Shown in pieces: positions 35,369 through 47,229 of a stretch of DNA of 64,000 nt. The stretch is from Lyophyllum atratum. Its lineage: Eukaryota > Basidiomycota > Agaricomycetes > Agaricales > Lyophyllaceae. The notes beneath the pieces were generated by a model that made no database searches, was not told the origin of the DNA, and saw nothing but the letters and a program-made list of their open reading frames with translations. The stretch is taken from the NCBI GenBank assembly GCA_014905825.1, contig JACGCN010000001.1, forward strand, positions 2,790,001 to 2,854,000. Reading direction: 5' to 3'. The stretch's first letter is position 1. The number at the start of each line of letters is the position of its first letter. The translations under genes were made by a program, and so were the position numbers.

Positions 35369-38300
35369 ATGGTTGTCCGTCCGCAATCCTCCGCTGCTGG
35401 TGTCCTTGCCCTTCTTTACGAACCCGATTCTCAATTCAAGCAGCACGCCCTCAAGATCCTAAACCCTCTAGTTCCTCAGTTTTGGGCAGAAATCTCAGAA
35501 CATATTGCTCTCATGTTAGTAGCCCTGCATCACCCTGTTGCTGCTTCAATCTTATATCGATCTTAGTGAAGCACTCTACGAAGAAGATGATCTTCCTAAG
35601 GAGGCTCGTGACTCCGCTGCTCTTCTAGCAAGCAAGGTCTACTATTTCTTGGGAGAGTACGAGGAGGCTTTGTCATTTTCACTTGGTGCTGGAAGCGCGT
35701 TCGAGGCCGAAGCCCGTAACTACGGGTCCGAGGAATTTGTGGAGACTGTGGTCTGTGAGTGCTTTGTGAAGTTTGTACACTGGTACATCACTTGACCTCT
35801 CCTCACAGCAAAGGCTATTGACCGATACATTCAAACGCGGTCAGAAGAACGAGATGGGAGTCTCGAGAAAATGGATCCCCGACTTCAAGCTATCATCGAG
35901 TCTATCTTTGCACGGTGTATTGCCGAGGGTGAATTCAAACAGGTTAGCAACATTCAAGTTCCTAACGTTCACCCCTGACCCACCACATGGTAGGCAATCG
36001 GCATCGCGCTGGAGTCGCGTCGTCTCGATATCGTCTCGTCCATATACAACCAAACTCAGGACACCTCACTCCTCTCTTACGCCATGGAAGCCGTCCTCGA
36101 CGCAGGCTTTTCGCTTTCTTATCGCGACCAAGTTCTTCGATTCCTTTACCCTCTCTTTCCCCAACCCACAATCGGAGATGGGTACATCCCCTCCATTACA
36201 CGTCTCCTCATCACCTTGAGCAGCCCTTCGCTGACATTGCCACTGTTCATCTCGTTGGTCCCAAACCAGCCCCTTCTAGCATATCAATTTGCTTTCGATT
36301 TGGTAGAAGGCGGGGCTCAAGATTTCTTGGAAAGCATTCGTAATGAACTGCCTGAAGGCGACGAGGTAGTTCCTGTTCAATTGCTACTCGTGGCCAATAT
36401 TCACATTACTTTCCCTCCCTCTCTCTAGGCCACGAAACCAATATTTGACAAACTCCGAAACATCCTCACAGGCCAAGAATCCGTGAAACTCTATCTCGAG
36501 TTCCTCAAACGCAACAACCACGTTGACCTAGTTATCCTCAAAAACACGAAGGTGTGCTAGATAACTGACCAAACAAACGAGCTTACTAACGGATTTTACT
36601 TTAGGACGTCCTAGAGCCTCGCTCTTCCATTTATCACACTGCTTTGACATTGCAAAACGCCTTCATGCATGCTGGAACAACGTCAGACGTCTTCCTGCGT
36701 GAGAATTTGGAGTGGTTAGGTCTGGCGTCAAATTGGTCGAAGTTCACAGCCACTGCTTCACTTGGCGTCATCCACAAAGGTTACTTTGAACAGGGCATGA
36801 CAATCCTCGGTCCCTACCTTCCTTCCAGCGGGGGTGAAAGTGGCATGCAGGGTGCTGCGTATTCAGAAGGTGGTGCACTCTATGCTCTGGGATTAATCAA
36901 TGCAGGGTGTGGAAGTTCGGTCACTACCTATCTCCGGGATACTTTAAAGGCTGCCCAGGGTGAAATTGTCCAGCATGGAGCTGCTTTAGGTCTCGGTGTA
37001 GCTGGCATGGGTTCGAGAAGCTTGGAAGCCTTTGAGGACCTGAAAAACGTACTCTTTATGGATTCCGCTGTGGCTGGTGAAGCTTCTGGTTATGCCATGG
37101 GTCTGATCATGCTCGGGACTGCAGCACCTGAGCCTGTGAGGGAGATGCTTCAGTACGCCCGCGAAACACAACACGAGAAGATCATTCGCGGTCTGGCTGT
37201 TGGTGTTGCATTTATTTTTTACGGCCGCCAAGAAGAGGCCGATGAAACTATCAAGACTCTCCTTGCAGAAAAGGTTTGTTGTATGCTGTTCTCGGCAGTT
37301 TTGCATTTAACCGACTTCATTGCAGGACCCCATATTACGATACGGAGGAGTTTATACGCTGGCGTTGGCATACGCTGGAACGTCCAACAACGATGCAGTC
37401 AGGCAGCTTTTACACATCGCTGTGTCAGACACATCTGACGATGTCAGACGGGCAGCCGTCACATCACTTGCCTTCCTCCTCTTCAAGAATCCTTCACACG
37501 TACCTCGGATCGTCCAGCTACTGAGTGAAAGTTACAATCCTCATGTGCGTTGTGGCGCAACTCTCGCCTTGGGTATTGCTTGTGCAGGCACCGGCCTTCA
37601 GGTATATCCTCTAATTTGTAACGTTATCTTAACTGTACTCAATGTATTGCCGAATCTTCAACAGGACGCCGTCGAAATCCTTGAGCCGATGACAAAGGAC
37701 AGCGTTGATTTTGTCCGCCAAGGTGCATTTATCGCGTTGGGCATGATCCTTGTCGAGCAGTCTGAGGCTTCGTCGCCTTCTCTTGCGCCGACCCGTGCTC
37801 TATACACCAAGGTTGTTTCAGATAAGCACGAGGACCCCATGGCTCGCTTCGGCGCCGCGATCGGCCAAGGCCTCATTGATGCAGGAGGTAGAAACGTCAC
37901 TATCAACCTCCAAAGTCGAGCAGGTAGTAAAAATACGGACGCTATCGTCGGCATGGTCATGTTCTGTCAGTTCTGGTACTGGTATCCCCTAGCTCACTGT
38001 GCCAGCTTGGCGTTTCAACCAACGGGTATTATTGGCCTTGACGGGAATTTGAAGGTATTCGAGACGTTTGCGCGCATTCAAGCAACGTTTTCTGACTTCA
38101 TCCACTCAGGTTCCGAAATTCGAATACATCTCGAACGCAAAGCCTAGTCTCTTTGCATACCCAACGTCAACGAAACCCCCGAAGAAGGAAACTGTGACGA
38201 AAGTAGCGACAGCAGTTTTATCAACAACAGCCAAGTGAAGGCAAGGGAGAAGAAGAAGGCTGCAGCTGAAGGTGACGCCATGGACTTGGTAAGACTGCAG

Positions 38301-38957
38301 CCTATCACCGCGATCCGGAAGCTAATAAGCTCCCAGGATGAAAAGCAGGACGCCAAGACTGAAGGAGAGGGCGATGTAGAAATGAAGGAAGAACCCGCTT
38401 CGCCCAAGGATGGAGATGTCTCACCGATCAACCGCTCGATTTCCGATCTTGCCGAGGCCTCGTCATCCTCCAAATCAGCGAAGAAAATGGAACCAAGTTT
38501 CGAGTTGCGACCAAATTTTTCTCGTGTGACCCCCGCCCAAGTCGCCTATATTTCGTTCCCCAGTGACTGCCGATATCAACCTGTTCGACCCGTGTCAGCA
38601 AACGTACCGACAAAGAATGGAAAGGCTGGCATCCCGTCCCCGTTGTCAGCTGGCGTAGCTTCTGAGAAGTACGCAGGTGGAGGTGGTATCTTGATCCTCG
38701 AGGATCGTCGACCGGAAGAGGAGAGCGAGTACATAGAGTTTGAGCCTCCCACCGCGGTGGTTCCAGCTGCACCTGAGACTGGAGTCCCTAACGGACAAGC
38801 GGTCAGAGCGTCGTCACTAGGTCCTCATATCGCGTTGGATGAATCAGCACCTGAAGCAGACATCCCAGGATCGTTTGAGGTGTGTCTGTTCCGTCTCTTT
38901 CTGTGTTATCGAACGCTGATCCCGAGTTCGCAGTATCCGTTTGACCATGACGCATGA
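35369..38957 (+). CDS. RPN2: 26S proteasome regulatory subunit RPN2 (PSMD1)
   Basis: Largest base subunit of the 19S regulatory particle. It forms a toroid of proteasome/cyclosome repeats and scaffolds ubiquitin receptors. About 1,000 aa in a dozen exons. Seen: AAGVLALLYEPDSQFKQHAL at the start, a helical N-terminal rod, then PC repeats such as ATASLGVIHKGYFEQGM, EGGALYALGLINAG, HGAALGLGVAGMGS, RYGGVYTLALAYAGTSNN and RCGATLALGIACAGTG. A charged Lys/Glu-rich insertion follows, then the C-terminal domain with FELRPNFSRVTPAQ and YQPVRP. The final exon encodes YPFDHDA. Confidence 0.96.
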
Positions 38958-39181
38958 TGGCCTGACATTTGTGTAGTTCTATCCCTTCACTAGATGATCT
39001 GCTCTTAATTTGAATTTTTCTCTCCACAATCCTTGTCGAGTTCGACTAAAAGTTCTCGTCTTGTGAAGTCGTGGCCACAAGTTTGTTGTTTACATCATCA
39101 CTACGGCTGGGAAACGAGCTCCACATGTTGACAGTATTCCAGGTTTGGCTCAGCGCTTCCCACCGCCAACCACACTACATC

Positions 39182-40301
39182 ATGACCTCCACAATACGTA
39201 TTGCCATCCTTGACGATTATCAACAAATCGGTCTTAGGAGTACTGACTGGTCGGCTTTGAAGGACAGAGTTAGTGTTGACAGCTACTCGGATACCCTTGC
39301 CGACGAGGAAGCTCTCGTTCGACGCCTAGAAAGCTATCAGATTGTCTGTGCAATGAGAGAGCGGACTAAATTTTCAGCAGCACTGCTCGACAGATTGCCT
39401 CACCTGAGGTGAATGCTTTGAGTGAACTGTTAGAACTCCTGTGTTGACGTTCGATGCCAGATTGATAGCTACCACTGGAATGAGGAACGCTGGAATCGAC
39501 GTTGGGCATGCCAGAAAGAAGGGTGTTGTTGTGTCTGGCACGGGTTCTGGCGGAAATTCGACATTGGAACATATTTGGGCCTTGATACTAGCTGTCGCAA
39601 GAAACATTGCGATCGATGACGCAAATATCAAGCTGGGCAACATTCAGTGGCAGACATTAGTCCCCTTCGGGTTGCATGGAAAGGTATTGGGACTCTTGGG
39701 TGTAGGCAGGCTCGGAACGCAGACGGCCAAGGTTTATTCTCCACCGATCTTTCTCGACGCCCAGCTCACCTGGCTCCTTTAAGATTGCTAAGGCATTCAA
39801 CATGAAGGTGATCGGATGGTCTCCGAATTTTACCCCGGAACGGGCCCAACGTGCAGGGGTCGACTTTGTGAAGTCGAAGGAGGAATTGCTACAGCAAAGC
39901 GATGTTTTGTCGCTCCATCTGGTGCTTTCAGAGCGAACACGCCACATTATTTCGGCGTCGGATTTTGCGGTCATGAAACGGACTGCGCTGTTCATCAACA
40001 CATCCAGAGGTCCCCTTGTCGATGAGGCGGCATTGATCGATGCTCTGAAGAACAGAATAATAGCTGCAGCAGGGCTGGATGTGTTTGACGAAGAGCCATT
40101 ACCACTTGGCCATGAACTCCGAAAGCTGGGCAATGTCACAGTGACCCCACACACAGGATATGTGAATGATACAAACTACGAGGTAAGAAGTCGAGGAAAG
40201 TTTCGAACAGTAATTGACAGGGAAAACAGGTGTTCTGGAGAGATACAGTAGATAACATCGCAGCTTTCTTGGATGGTAAGCCAAAGAGGGTGATTTCGTA
40301 G
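39182..40301 (+). CDS. D-isomer-specific 2-hydroxyacid dehydrogenase
   Basis: NAD(P)-dependent reductase of the 2-ketoacid/glyoxylate or phosphoglycerate-dehydrogenase superfamily, probably cytosolic. Four exons (39182-39408, 39461-39731, 39784-40182, 40230-40301) give 322 aa. Seen: IRIAILDDYQ at the start, TTGMRNAGID, the Rossmann motif GLLGVGRLG, the catalytic arginine in NTSRGPLVDEAAL, the acidic relay residue in DVFDEEPLP, and the catalytic histidine in TPHTGYV. It lacks the ACT domain of SER3. The substrate cannot be told from sequence alone. Confidence 0.9.
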
Positions 40302-40448
40302 ATTATCTCGTAGATAGTGAATGTCACGCTATCACGTGATTTTGAAATTGAGTAACATCTGAGTCACGGCTTTGGGCGATAATTTCTTCTTTCCATCTCC
40401 CATCTTGTTCTGTGCCATCTGTGCCACTTGATAGAACACTAAATAGCC

Positions 40449-42347
40449 ATGGATAACGCTGCAGAGTCTCGTACAATGAAGGCTCGCAGGGAGGGTCAGT
40501 CAACCTCACTTTACCCACCGCGATGCCCTTTGTCCTAACGCGCCTCCTACACTCCACAGCGTACAAAAGCAAGGGTGCCCTCAAGCAGGACGATCTCAGA
40601 CGCCGTCGTGAAGAGCAGCAAGTAGAAATTAGACGTCAAAAAAGAGAGGAAAACATCTCAAAGAGAAGGAACTTCCTTCCTTCCACCGGCGCCGACTCGG
40701 ATGAAGAAATCGGTGGTGGCACTTGGGATCCCCCCGTATGTGGACCTTACCGCATGCACGAGGTGTTCCTGTGGCTTACGGCTCTGCAATCTAGTTGGCC
40801 GATGAGATGATCTCAGGTGTTTTCTCTGAGGATCCTGAGCGTCAATTGGACGCGACCACCAAGTTCCGTAAACTTCTTTCAAAGGAGAAGAACCCTCCAA
40901 TTGAAAGAGTCATCGAATGTGGCGTGGTGCCGCGTTTTGTCGAGTTTTTACAACGTGGTCATTCCATGCTCCAGGTTGGTCGTTCAAGTATTCCCTTACT
41001 TATGTTAATCCTTATCCTGTCATATCCTAGTTTGAAGCTGCGTGGGCCCTTACCAACATCGCTTCTGGGACTGCGGAGCACACACAAGTCGTCATCAACG
41101 CACAAGCCGTTCCTGAATTCATTAACCTCCTGTCTTCTCCCGTTCTTGATGTTCGTGAGCAAGCAGTCTGGGCTCTTGGAAACATTGCTGGTGATAGCCC
41201 GCAATGCCGGGATTATGTGCTGCAGCAAGGTGCATTGAGACCTCTGTTGGCGCTCCTGAGCGAGCATCATAAGCTAAGCATGCTCCGGAATGCTACTTGG
41301 ACGTTGAGCAACTTCTGCCGAGGGAAATCCCCTCAACCTGACTGGGAATTAGTATGCACTTATCAACTTTTTCTTGTCTCCTCGTACTGATAAATTGCTC
41401 TTTTGGTAGATCTCACCCGCCCTCACCGTGCTAACGAAACTGATCTATTCCCTTGATGACGAGATCCTGATTGATGCCTGCTGGGCCATTTCTTATCTCT
41501 CCGATGGTTCCAATGACAAGATCCAGGCCGTCATCGAGTCTGGCGTGTGCAGGCGACTAGTTGACCTCCTCATGCATAATTCCACCTCCGTTCAGACCCC
41601 AGCCCTCCGGTCAGTCGGAAACATCGTTACTGGTGATGACCTCCAGACTCAGGTAGTCATTGCATCCGGTGCCCTTCCCGCACTGCTCTCCCTGCTCTCA
41701 TCACCCAAAGATGGTATCAGGAAGGAAGCTTGCTGGACAATTTCGAACGTTACTGCCGGTTCCCCTCCTCAGATTCAATCCGTCATCGATGCGAACATCA
41801 TCCCGCCTTTGATCAACATCCTTCAGAATGCGGACTTCAAGACCCGGAAAGAGGCATGCTGGGCAATCTCAAATGCCACCTCGGGCGGACTGCAGGAGCC
41901 TGCGCAAATCCGGTACCTTGTGACCCAAGGTTGCATCAAACCTCTTTGCGACTTGTTGACCATGATGGACAACAAGATTATCCAGGTTGCCTTGGATGGA
42001 CTCGATAACATTCTCAAAATTGGTGAGATGGACAAAGTCGCTGCAGGACCTGGTGCCGTGAACCAGTACGCACTGTACGTCGAAGAGGCTGGTGGAATGA
42101 TTACCATCCACAATCTTCAACAACATGACAACCTGGAGATCTACAAAAAGGCGTTCAATATCATGGACAAGTATTTCCCAGATGAAGACGACACTGACGC
42201 CGCCATCGGCGCCGCTAACGTCGATGCGTCAGGCGCGTTCGCAGTAAGTCTACAATGCTTATGGTCAAGGCGTAGTCTCATGTCGCTGTTCTCTAGTTCC
42301 ATTCGGACGTCTCTGCCCCTCAAGGAGGTTTCAGTTTCGGGCAGTAA
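40449..42347 (+). CDS. SRP1: Importin subunit alpha (karyopherin alpha)
   Basis: Adaptor that binds classical nuclear localisation signals and carries cargo with importin beta into the nucleus. About 530 aa. The N-terminal IBB domain is basic ([20 protein letters not shown]). Ten armadillo repeats follow, with the NLS-binding W-N pairs visible as [68 protein letters not shown] and [12 protein letters not shown]. The acidic C-terminus contains FPDEDD, and the last exon encodes [16 protein letters not shown]. The first coding exon is short ([16 protein letters not shown]). Confidence 0.97.
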
Positions 42348-42725
42348 TGATTTCCAGATGCCGGACATTCTACTCCTTACAAACTTCCTGACTCCCCAAC
42401 TTTTCTCTGCATCATTACGCACTACCTCTATAGCCCCTTACGTTCTTTCATACCGGCTTCTGTGTTCTTTTCTTACCCATTGCAAATGACCCATTAACGC
42501 TTCCTGTTCTTGTGTGACGATCACCCACCGTACAAACTGTTTTTATACAAGCTGAAAACTCCCAATAATATTAACATGTATCAATCACGTATTCAATGGT
42601 TTGATTCTATTAAAGATGCAGGACAGGAACTGGGTATAGATGCGGGTGTGAGACCCTGAAGATCAATGTCGTCTTGTTTGTTGTAGATTGGGCGTTCCAC
42701 TCGTTGCATCCACCATCCCTTCCTC
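42348..42725. other. Intergenic region between SRP1 and LSM5
   Basis: 378 bp holding the importin 3' UTR and the LSM5 promoter. I see no additional gene or repeat. Confidence 0.55.
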
Positions 42726-43196
42726 ATGGCTTCTCAAATTCTACCACTTGGTGCGAGTTGAGCTCTCGATACTTGGAATATTGAGCTGAAGAAGACCTAG
42801 AGCTTATTGATAGATGCATTGGCTCTCGTATATGGGTCATCATGAAGGGTGATCGGGAATTCACTGGAACACTGCTGGGGTTTGACGATTTTGTCAGTCA
42901 GTACCTTTTCCCCTCTCCATCGCGTGGCCTACTGAGCGTGATTTCCCCCAGATATGGTCTTAGAAGATGTTACGGAATAGTGGGTTTCTGTGCCCCTGTT
43001 CCGTGAGGGCACTTACTCAAACTATTTGCTTAGTGAAATCACAGGCCAGGGGAAGAAAAAGACGAAGCTCGCTCAAACCCTCCTCAATGGCAATAACATT
43101 TGCATGGTAGGCGGGAATCTTATTATACGTCTAGTTCACTGATTAAGCCAATTTTTTGGGCAGTTAATACCCGGTAGTGCAGGTCCCGAGACGTGA
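42726..43196 (+). CDS. LSM5: U6 snRNA-associated Sm-like protein LSm5
   Basis: Subunit of the LSm1-7 (mRNA decay) and LSm2-8 (U6 snRNA) rings. Five small exons (42726-42750, 42795-42896, 42952-42979, 43034-43106, 43164-43196) with introns of 44-57 nt give 86 aa, the family length. Seen: [27 protein letters not shown], the Sm1 motif [30 protein letters not shown] and the Sm2 motif NICMLIPG, ending SAGPET. All exon phases agree. No exon exceeds 102 nt, so simple ORF scanning would miss this gene. Confidence 0.94.
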
Positions 43197-43828
43197 TCGC
43201 CTTATTAGATGGTAAGGAGGAGCAAGAGGCTTGCATTTTGAGGTAATCGAGGCGCTGTATCATAACTTATAATGTGAATCTAGAGTGTAATGTGGACATG
43301 CTGTTAAGGACTGGGTCACCTTGGGCTATATCAGAGACGAGAATGGTCGAGGAGAGTGGAGCGCTGGTACCTTGAAGCGTGATTCCTAGAAAAGATGTTG
43401 TCTGGCTTTCCCTAAGCAACTCATTTCTGTTAGGATCATGAGAGACTGCTTCAATGTTCAACTACTTGTCGAGTATCTAGTCAAAGGATCAAGAGTCTCG
43501 CCAGCGATAGCTTCTCGCCCACCGATTTGATACTATTGACATTCCAAGTTAATAGCCGTGTTGTACCTGTCGCGTTGGTCTTGAACGTCAAGATAGTCTT
43601 AGATTCGGCTTCCGAGTTGGCGATGCCAGGAGCAAAAAACTCTGTTTTCGGTTTCCTCTAAGGATCTTCGCGGAGGGCGCGCGCTTTGACATTTGGGCGA
43701 CATGGGAGTCGAAACTCGGGAGTCAATCGGACGATAAGATGCATCTACTAGTCACGCCGACGCCATGCACGGGTACACGTGACCTTTTTTGGTACTCGCC
43801 AACTCTTTCCTCGCCTTTAGAACCAGCT
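43197..43828. other. Region between LSM5 and bS16m with a possible gene remnant
   Basis: 632 bp. On the minus strand a stretch near 43490-43692 looks like a broken AP-endonuclease N-terminus (separate entry). Another 64-codon minus ORF at 43267-43461, including HDPNRNELLRESQTTSF, has protein-like composition but no family I recognise. The bS16m promoter must lie within the last ~130 bp. Confidence 0.45.
43490..43692 (-). pseudogene. Possible remnant of an ExoIII/APE1-type AP endonuclease N-terminus
   Basis: Minus-strand reading begins MSKRAPSAKILRGN at 43692, changes frame at a run of six T residues, and continues FFAPGIANSEAESK and TTRLLTWNVNSIKSVGEKL before a stop. The LLTWNVNSIKS segment matches the start of the exonuclease-III fold (typically LSWNVNGI/L-K). 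No catalytic motifs follow. Fewer than 70 codons remain, so this would be a truncated copy. The resemblance is short and could be chance. Confidence 0.3.
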
Positions 43829-44270
43829 ATGCCCATCCGACTTCGGTTCTCCCTTCATGGTACTCGGCGCAATCGCATTTTCCATCTCATCGCTGTAGAG
43901 CAAGGCGCAAGGCGAGATGCGAAGCCTACCGAGCTTTTGGGCATCTACAACAGATATGCGGCCAACGCAGAAGCTCAAAAGACACTCGAGTGGAGCGTCG
44001 ACAGAATACGCTACTGGCTGAACGTAGGAGCTGTTCCTACCAAATCAGTAGCCAAACTACTGGAAATGGTCAGTAAAAACAGTGCTTTTGTCACTGCATG
44101 TACTGACAAGGCTACAGGGAAATATCCTCAAGCCTAATTCTCCGTATCACTCAAACGCCACGAGAGCCAATCCTGCACCAGTGATATCGACGCAACAAAA
44201 TGAAGCACGTCTACTAATACCGACACAGGATAACGACGTAGCAGAGATCTCGTCACCCACACCCTCATAG
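43829..44270 (+). CDS. MRPS16: Mitochondrial ribosomal protein bS16m
   Basis: Small-subunit mitoribosomal protein. Two exons (43829-44068, 44118-44270) give 130 aa. The N-terminal 80 residues are the S16 domain: MPIRLRFSLHGTRRNRIFHL, ARRDAKPTELLGIYN and EWSVDRIRYWLNVGAVPTKS. Exon 2 opens with GNILKPNSPYH, the usual end of the domain, and adds a tail of about 40 residues without recognisable features. The N-terminus doubles as the start of the S16 fold, with no separate presequence, as in many fungal orthologues. Confidence 0.93.
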
Positions 44271-44530
44271 AGACCGGAGACAAATCTATAGTCTTCAGCG
44301 TCCAGCGGTCCTTCCATATATCACCAGGCAGAAAAGACTCATGACAATTTGGATGTCAGCGAGGAAGATGAGGACAAATTTGTTGGAGAATGGGCGACGA
44401 GTATTGCGTTGAGTGTGATCATTCATGTTCATGCTATGGCAGGCAGACCCGGGGTGAGGAGAGTAGCCACAATGGGAATGCAGTTTGGTCATTGTAACTA
44501 ATACATCCTCTAATTGTGTCATAATCAGTC

Positions 44531-45401
44531 TCAGGAGCCTTGAGACTGTAAACACTCTTGAACCGCCTCGTGTCCCGCAATGCGAGCTAGCTCTGAAGCA
44601 GATAAACCGTCAGGGTCCTAAATATCTATTTAGCATCGGTTGCCGGCAGAAAATGAGTTCTCTCGCTTTGATGTTAGGGTTGGCGCCTTTGCTCAGTAAT
44701 AGTTTCACCACAGGTAGGTTTCCTCGATCGCAAGCCAGGTGAAGAGGAGTGTATCCCTAGGTGCTATGTCAGCCCCCGAAGAAACAGGCATTGTGACAAC
44801 TCCACCCACAAACTCGTCATGTCCATTAACGTCTGTTTCTGGATGTTTTTCTAGTAGTTCAGATAAGCTTTTGAAGTCGTCAGAGACCGCCATTCCGTGG
44901 ATGCTGGTGTCCGCCTCCTCCAACAGTGGAGTCATCGTACTAACAGACCCACCCATTCCTCCACTCGCACCACCACTTCTCGGTTGACTTTCGTCGTCCC
45001 ATATATTCCCTAGATCGGACTGCTCAGGTCTTGGCTGCTGTTCAATAACAGTTTTTTCAGTCCACCCAAGGCTCCTCGCGATTTCAAGATATCTATATTC
45101 TGCTTCTTGTCCTGTAGTATATTTCTCGCCAGCGGAGCTCCAAGCATCCCATTTCGCGCGTCCAGTCATGTCGAAGATAGATGGGCGGGACGAAGAAGGC
45201 ATTGGCGATACTGTGACATGCTTGAAGAGCCCATAAAGCTGTTTCAAGGGTGCAGAAGCACAATGAAGTTAGGACCTAAATGATCTGGATGTCGAAGGGA
45301 TTCGGGACCTCAAGTTTAGTTGTTGTAGAGACCTGCGAAGGCGCAGTGGACAGATAAGACGCGGCTGCGTGGAATTGAGAGGATGGGCTATGGACATGCA
45401 T
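44531..45401 (-). CDS. Acyl-CoA-binding protein with ankyrin repeats (ACBD6-like)
   Basis: Probably a cytosolic acyl-CoA carrier. Four exons (45401-45309, 45238-44810, 44756-44667, 44617-44531) give 232 aa. The ACBP domain spans about residues 10-80: FHAAASYLSTAP, KLELYGLFKHVTV, and the binding-site segment PSIFDMTGRAKWDAW. An acidic Gly-rich linker is followed by two ankyrin repeats (DEFGYTPLHLACDRGNLPVV and DPDGLSASELARIAGHEAV), as in ACBD6. The intron 44618-44666 begins GC rather than GT if the ankyrin repeat is to stay in frame. Confidence 0.88.
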
Positions 45402-45472
45402 TCCTCAGGTATGGTCAAGTAGCAATCCGCGTGAGTATAAATATCAATCTACTTATGTAAGCATCAATCATA

Positions 45473-47002
45473 TCATCTGGTCTGGTTCAAGGCTTTCATC
45501 GCCTGTGCATTATAGTCAGTGCCGCTACGTCCGCGCGAAGTGCAGCGCTCCTCACCTTCGCCATCTCTACACCAATTTTAGCAGGGCTGTTGGTCACAAT
45601 AACACCTGCCTTTTCTAATGCTCGGACCTTGTCCATGGCAGCGCCTGCGAAGGCAATTAGCATAATGCAAGCATAAAAATGCACCATGATTCACCTTTGC
45701 CTCCTGATATGATGGCACCAGCGTGTCCCATTCGGCGGCCAGGAGGAGCAGTCCGCCCAGCGATGAACCCGACCACAGGCTTAGGGTTCTTCCTCGTCAG
45801 GTTGTATCGTTCCAGATACTCAGCCGCCTCCTCCTCCATCGAACCGCCGATCTCTCCAATAAGCACAATGCCTGATCACGAGAGTCATGAGTGCTCAGTA
45901 TGGACAAAATGAGCCGTGCGAACCTTCCGTGTTAGGGTCTTCAAGGAATACCTTGATGACATCGACGTGCTGAGTTCCGGGGAACGGGTCTCCTCCGATG
46001 CCAACACAGAGTGATTGACCGAGGCCAACATCGGTCGTCTGCGCGACAGCTTCGTAGGTCAGCGTGCCGGAGCGAGAAACGATACCTGATCAGCGAGGTT
46101 AAGAACTTTGTATTTCATAATATATGCGGTTGCTTTCACCGATGTTTCCAGGTGTATGGATGTGTCCTGGCTGGATTCCCATTTTGCAACCAAGAGGATT
46201 AATGACTGGATAAGAGGGAAACATTTAGTGAACCCATGACTGTCACCCAGCGCTGCCTTGAAGGCGTGCTAGATGGAGCCAGCTGAGATCAAGACAAACG
46301 CACCTCCGGGACAATTAGGACCAACAAGTCGAGATTTAGACTGGCTCATAAGGGCATTCATAACCTATCCGGACAATGACTATAAGTCGAAAGAGAGATG
46401 ATGAAGCGGGAACCGTACTCGGATTTCGTCTGCTTGAGGAATACCCTCCGTGATGCACACAATCAAGCCAATTTCGTTCTCAATGGCCTCGATAATAGCG
46501 TCGGCAGGCAAACGTAGGGGGTACATAGAGTACAGACGCGTCCGGCTGCGTCTCCCGAACTGCCTGGCAAGGATATGATACTGACATTAAGACATGCGTG
46601 CACACGAAACAACACGTAACACACCTCTTTGACACTGCCGAAAACGGGGAGACCCAGATGGGTCTGCCCAGCCTTGTTGGGTGATACTCCTCCAACCATC
46701 CTCGTACCATACGCGAGGGCTTCCTTCACATGAAACGTGCCCTGTATACTAAAGCGTGAACAAAATTTCCAAGCTAGAGGAGATACATGCGTACAGTCTT
46801 CCCAGTAAACCCCTGGCAAATGACTTTCGTGTCCTTGTTGATGAGAAGGTTGTGTATGGTGTCTGCATAGGAGTTTCGAGCTACGGACTGAGAGAACGCC
46901 CTGCGACCTGCTGGCGAAGAAGTTCGGGGCTTGCCAAGCGGTCCAAAATAGTAGGATATACATACCGCTGCGTAACAGAGATTTGCCTGTCTGTCGTAAC
47001 AT
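45473..47002 (-). CDS. LSC1: Succinyl-CoA ligase alpha subunit, mitochondrial
   Basis: TCA-cycle enzyme subunit in the mitochondrial matrix, converting succinyl-CoA to succinate with substrate-level phosphorylation. About 330 aa in around eight exons. Seen: a basic presequence ([12 protein letters not shown], then [11 protein letters not shown]), [46 protein letters not shown], the exon with [35 protein letters not shown], and the active-site histidine in [15 protein letters not shown]. The C-terminus [20 protein letters not shown] is followed, after a final intron, by AMKALNQTR and TGA. An unspliced ending would stop slightly earlier. Confidence 0.95.
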
Positions 47003-47229
47003 TGCGCGGCAAAAGAGCAAGCTTCGGTAGTGGATGGGTATGTGAAGATGAGAATGTTTGTTTCTCGTTGCGAGTGGCCGCTTAGGCGCGTTCCTGATGT
47101 GGCCGACTCCGCTGGCATCTCCGAGTAAGTAGTGCACCCGGATACGAATGCTATGGGAATCTTTTGATGGCACATACAAAAGGTACAAAAAACTGTCTAC
47201 GTATTTCGATTGAGGATGCCGTTCATATA

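Noticed and set aside
46463..47188. Minus-strand ORF of about 240 codons across the LSC1 5' half
   Set aside because: It reads through introns. Only the piece [19 protein letters not shown] is real LSC1 coding sequence, and it is joined to the other exons by splicing.
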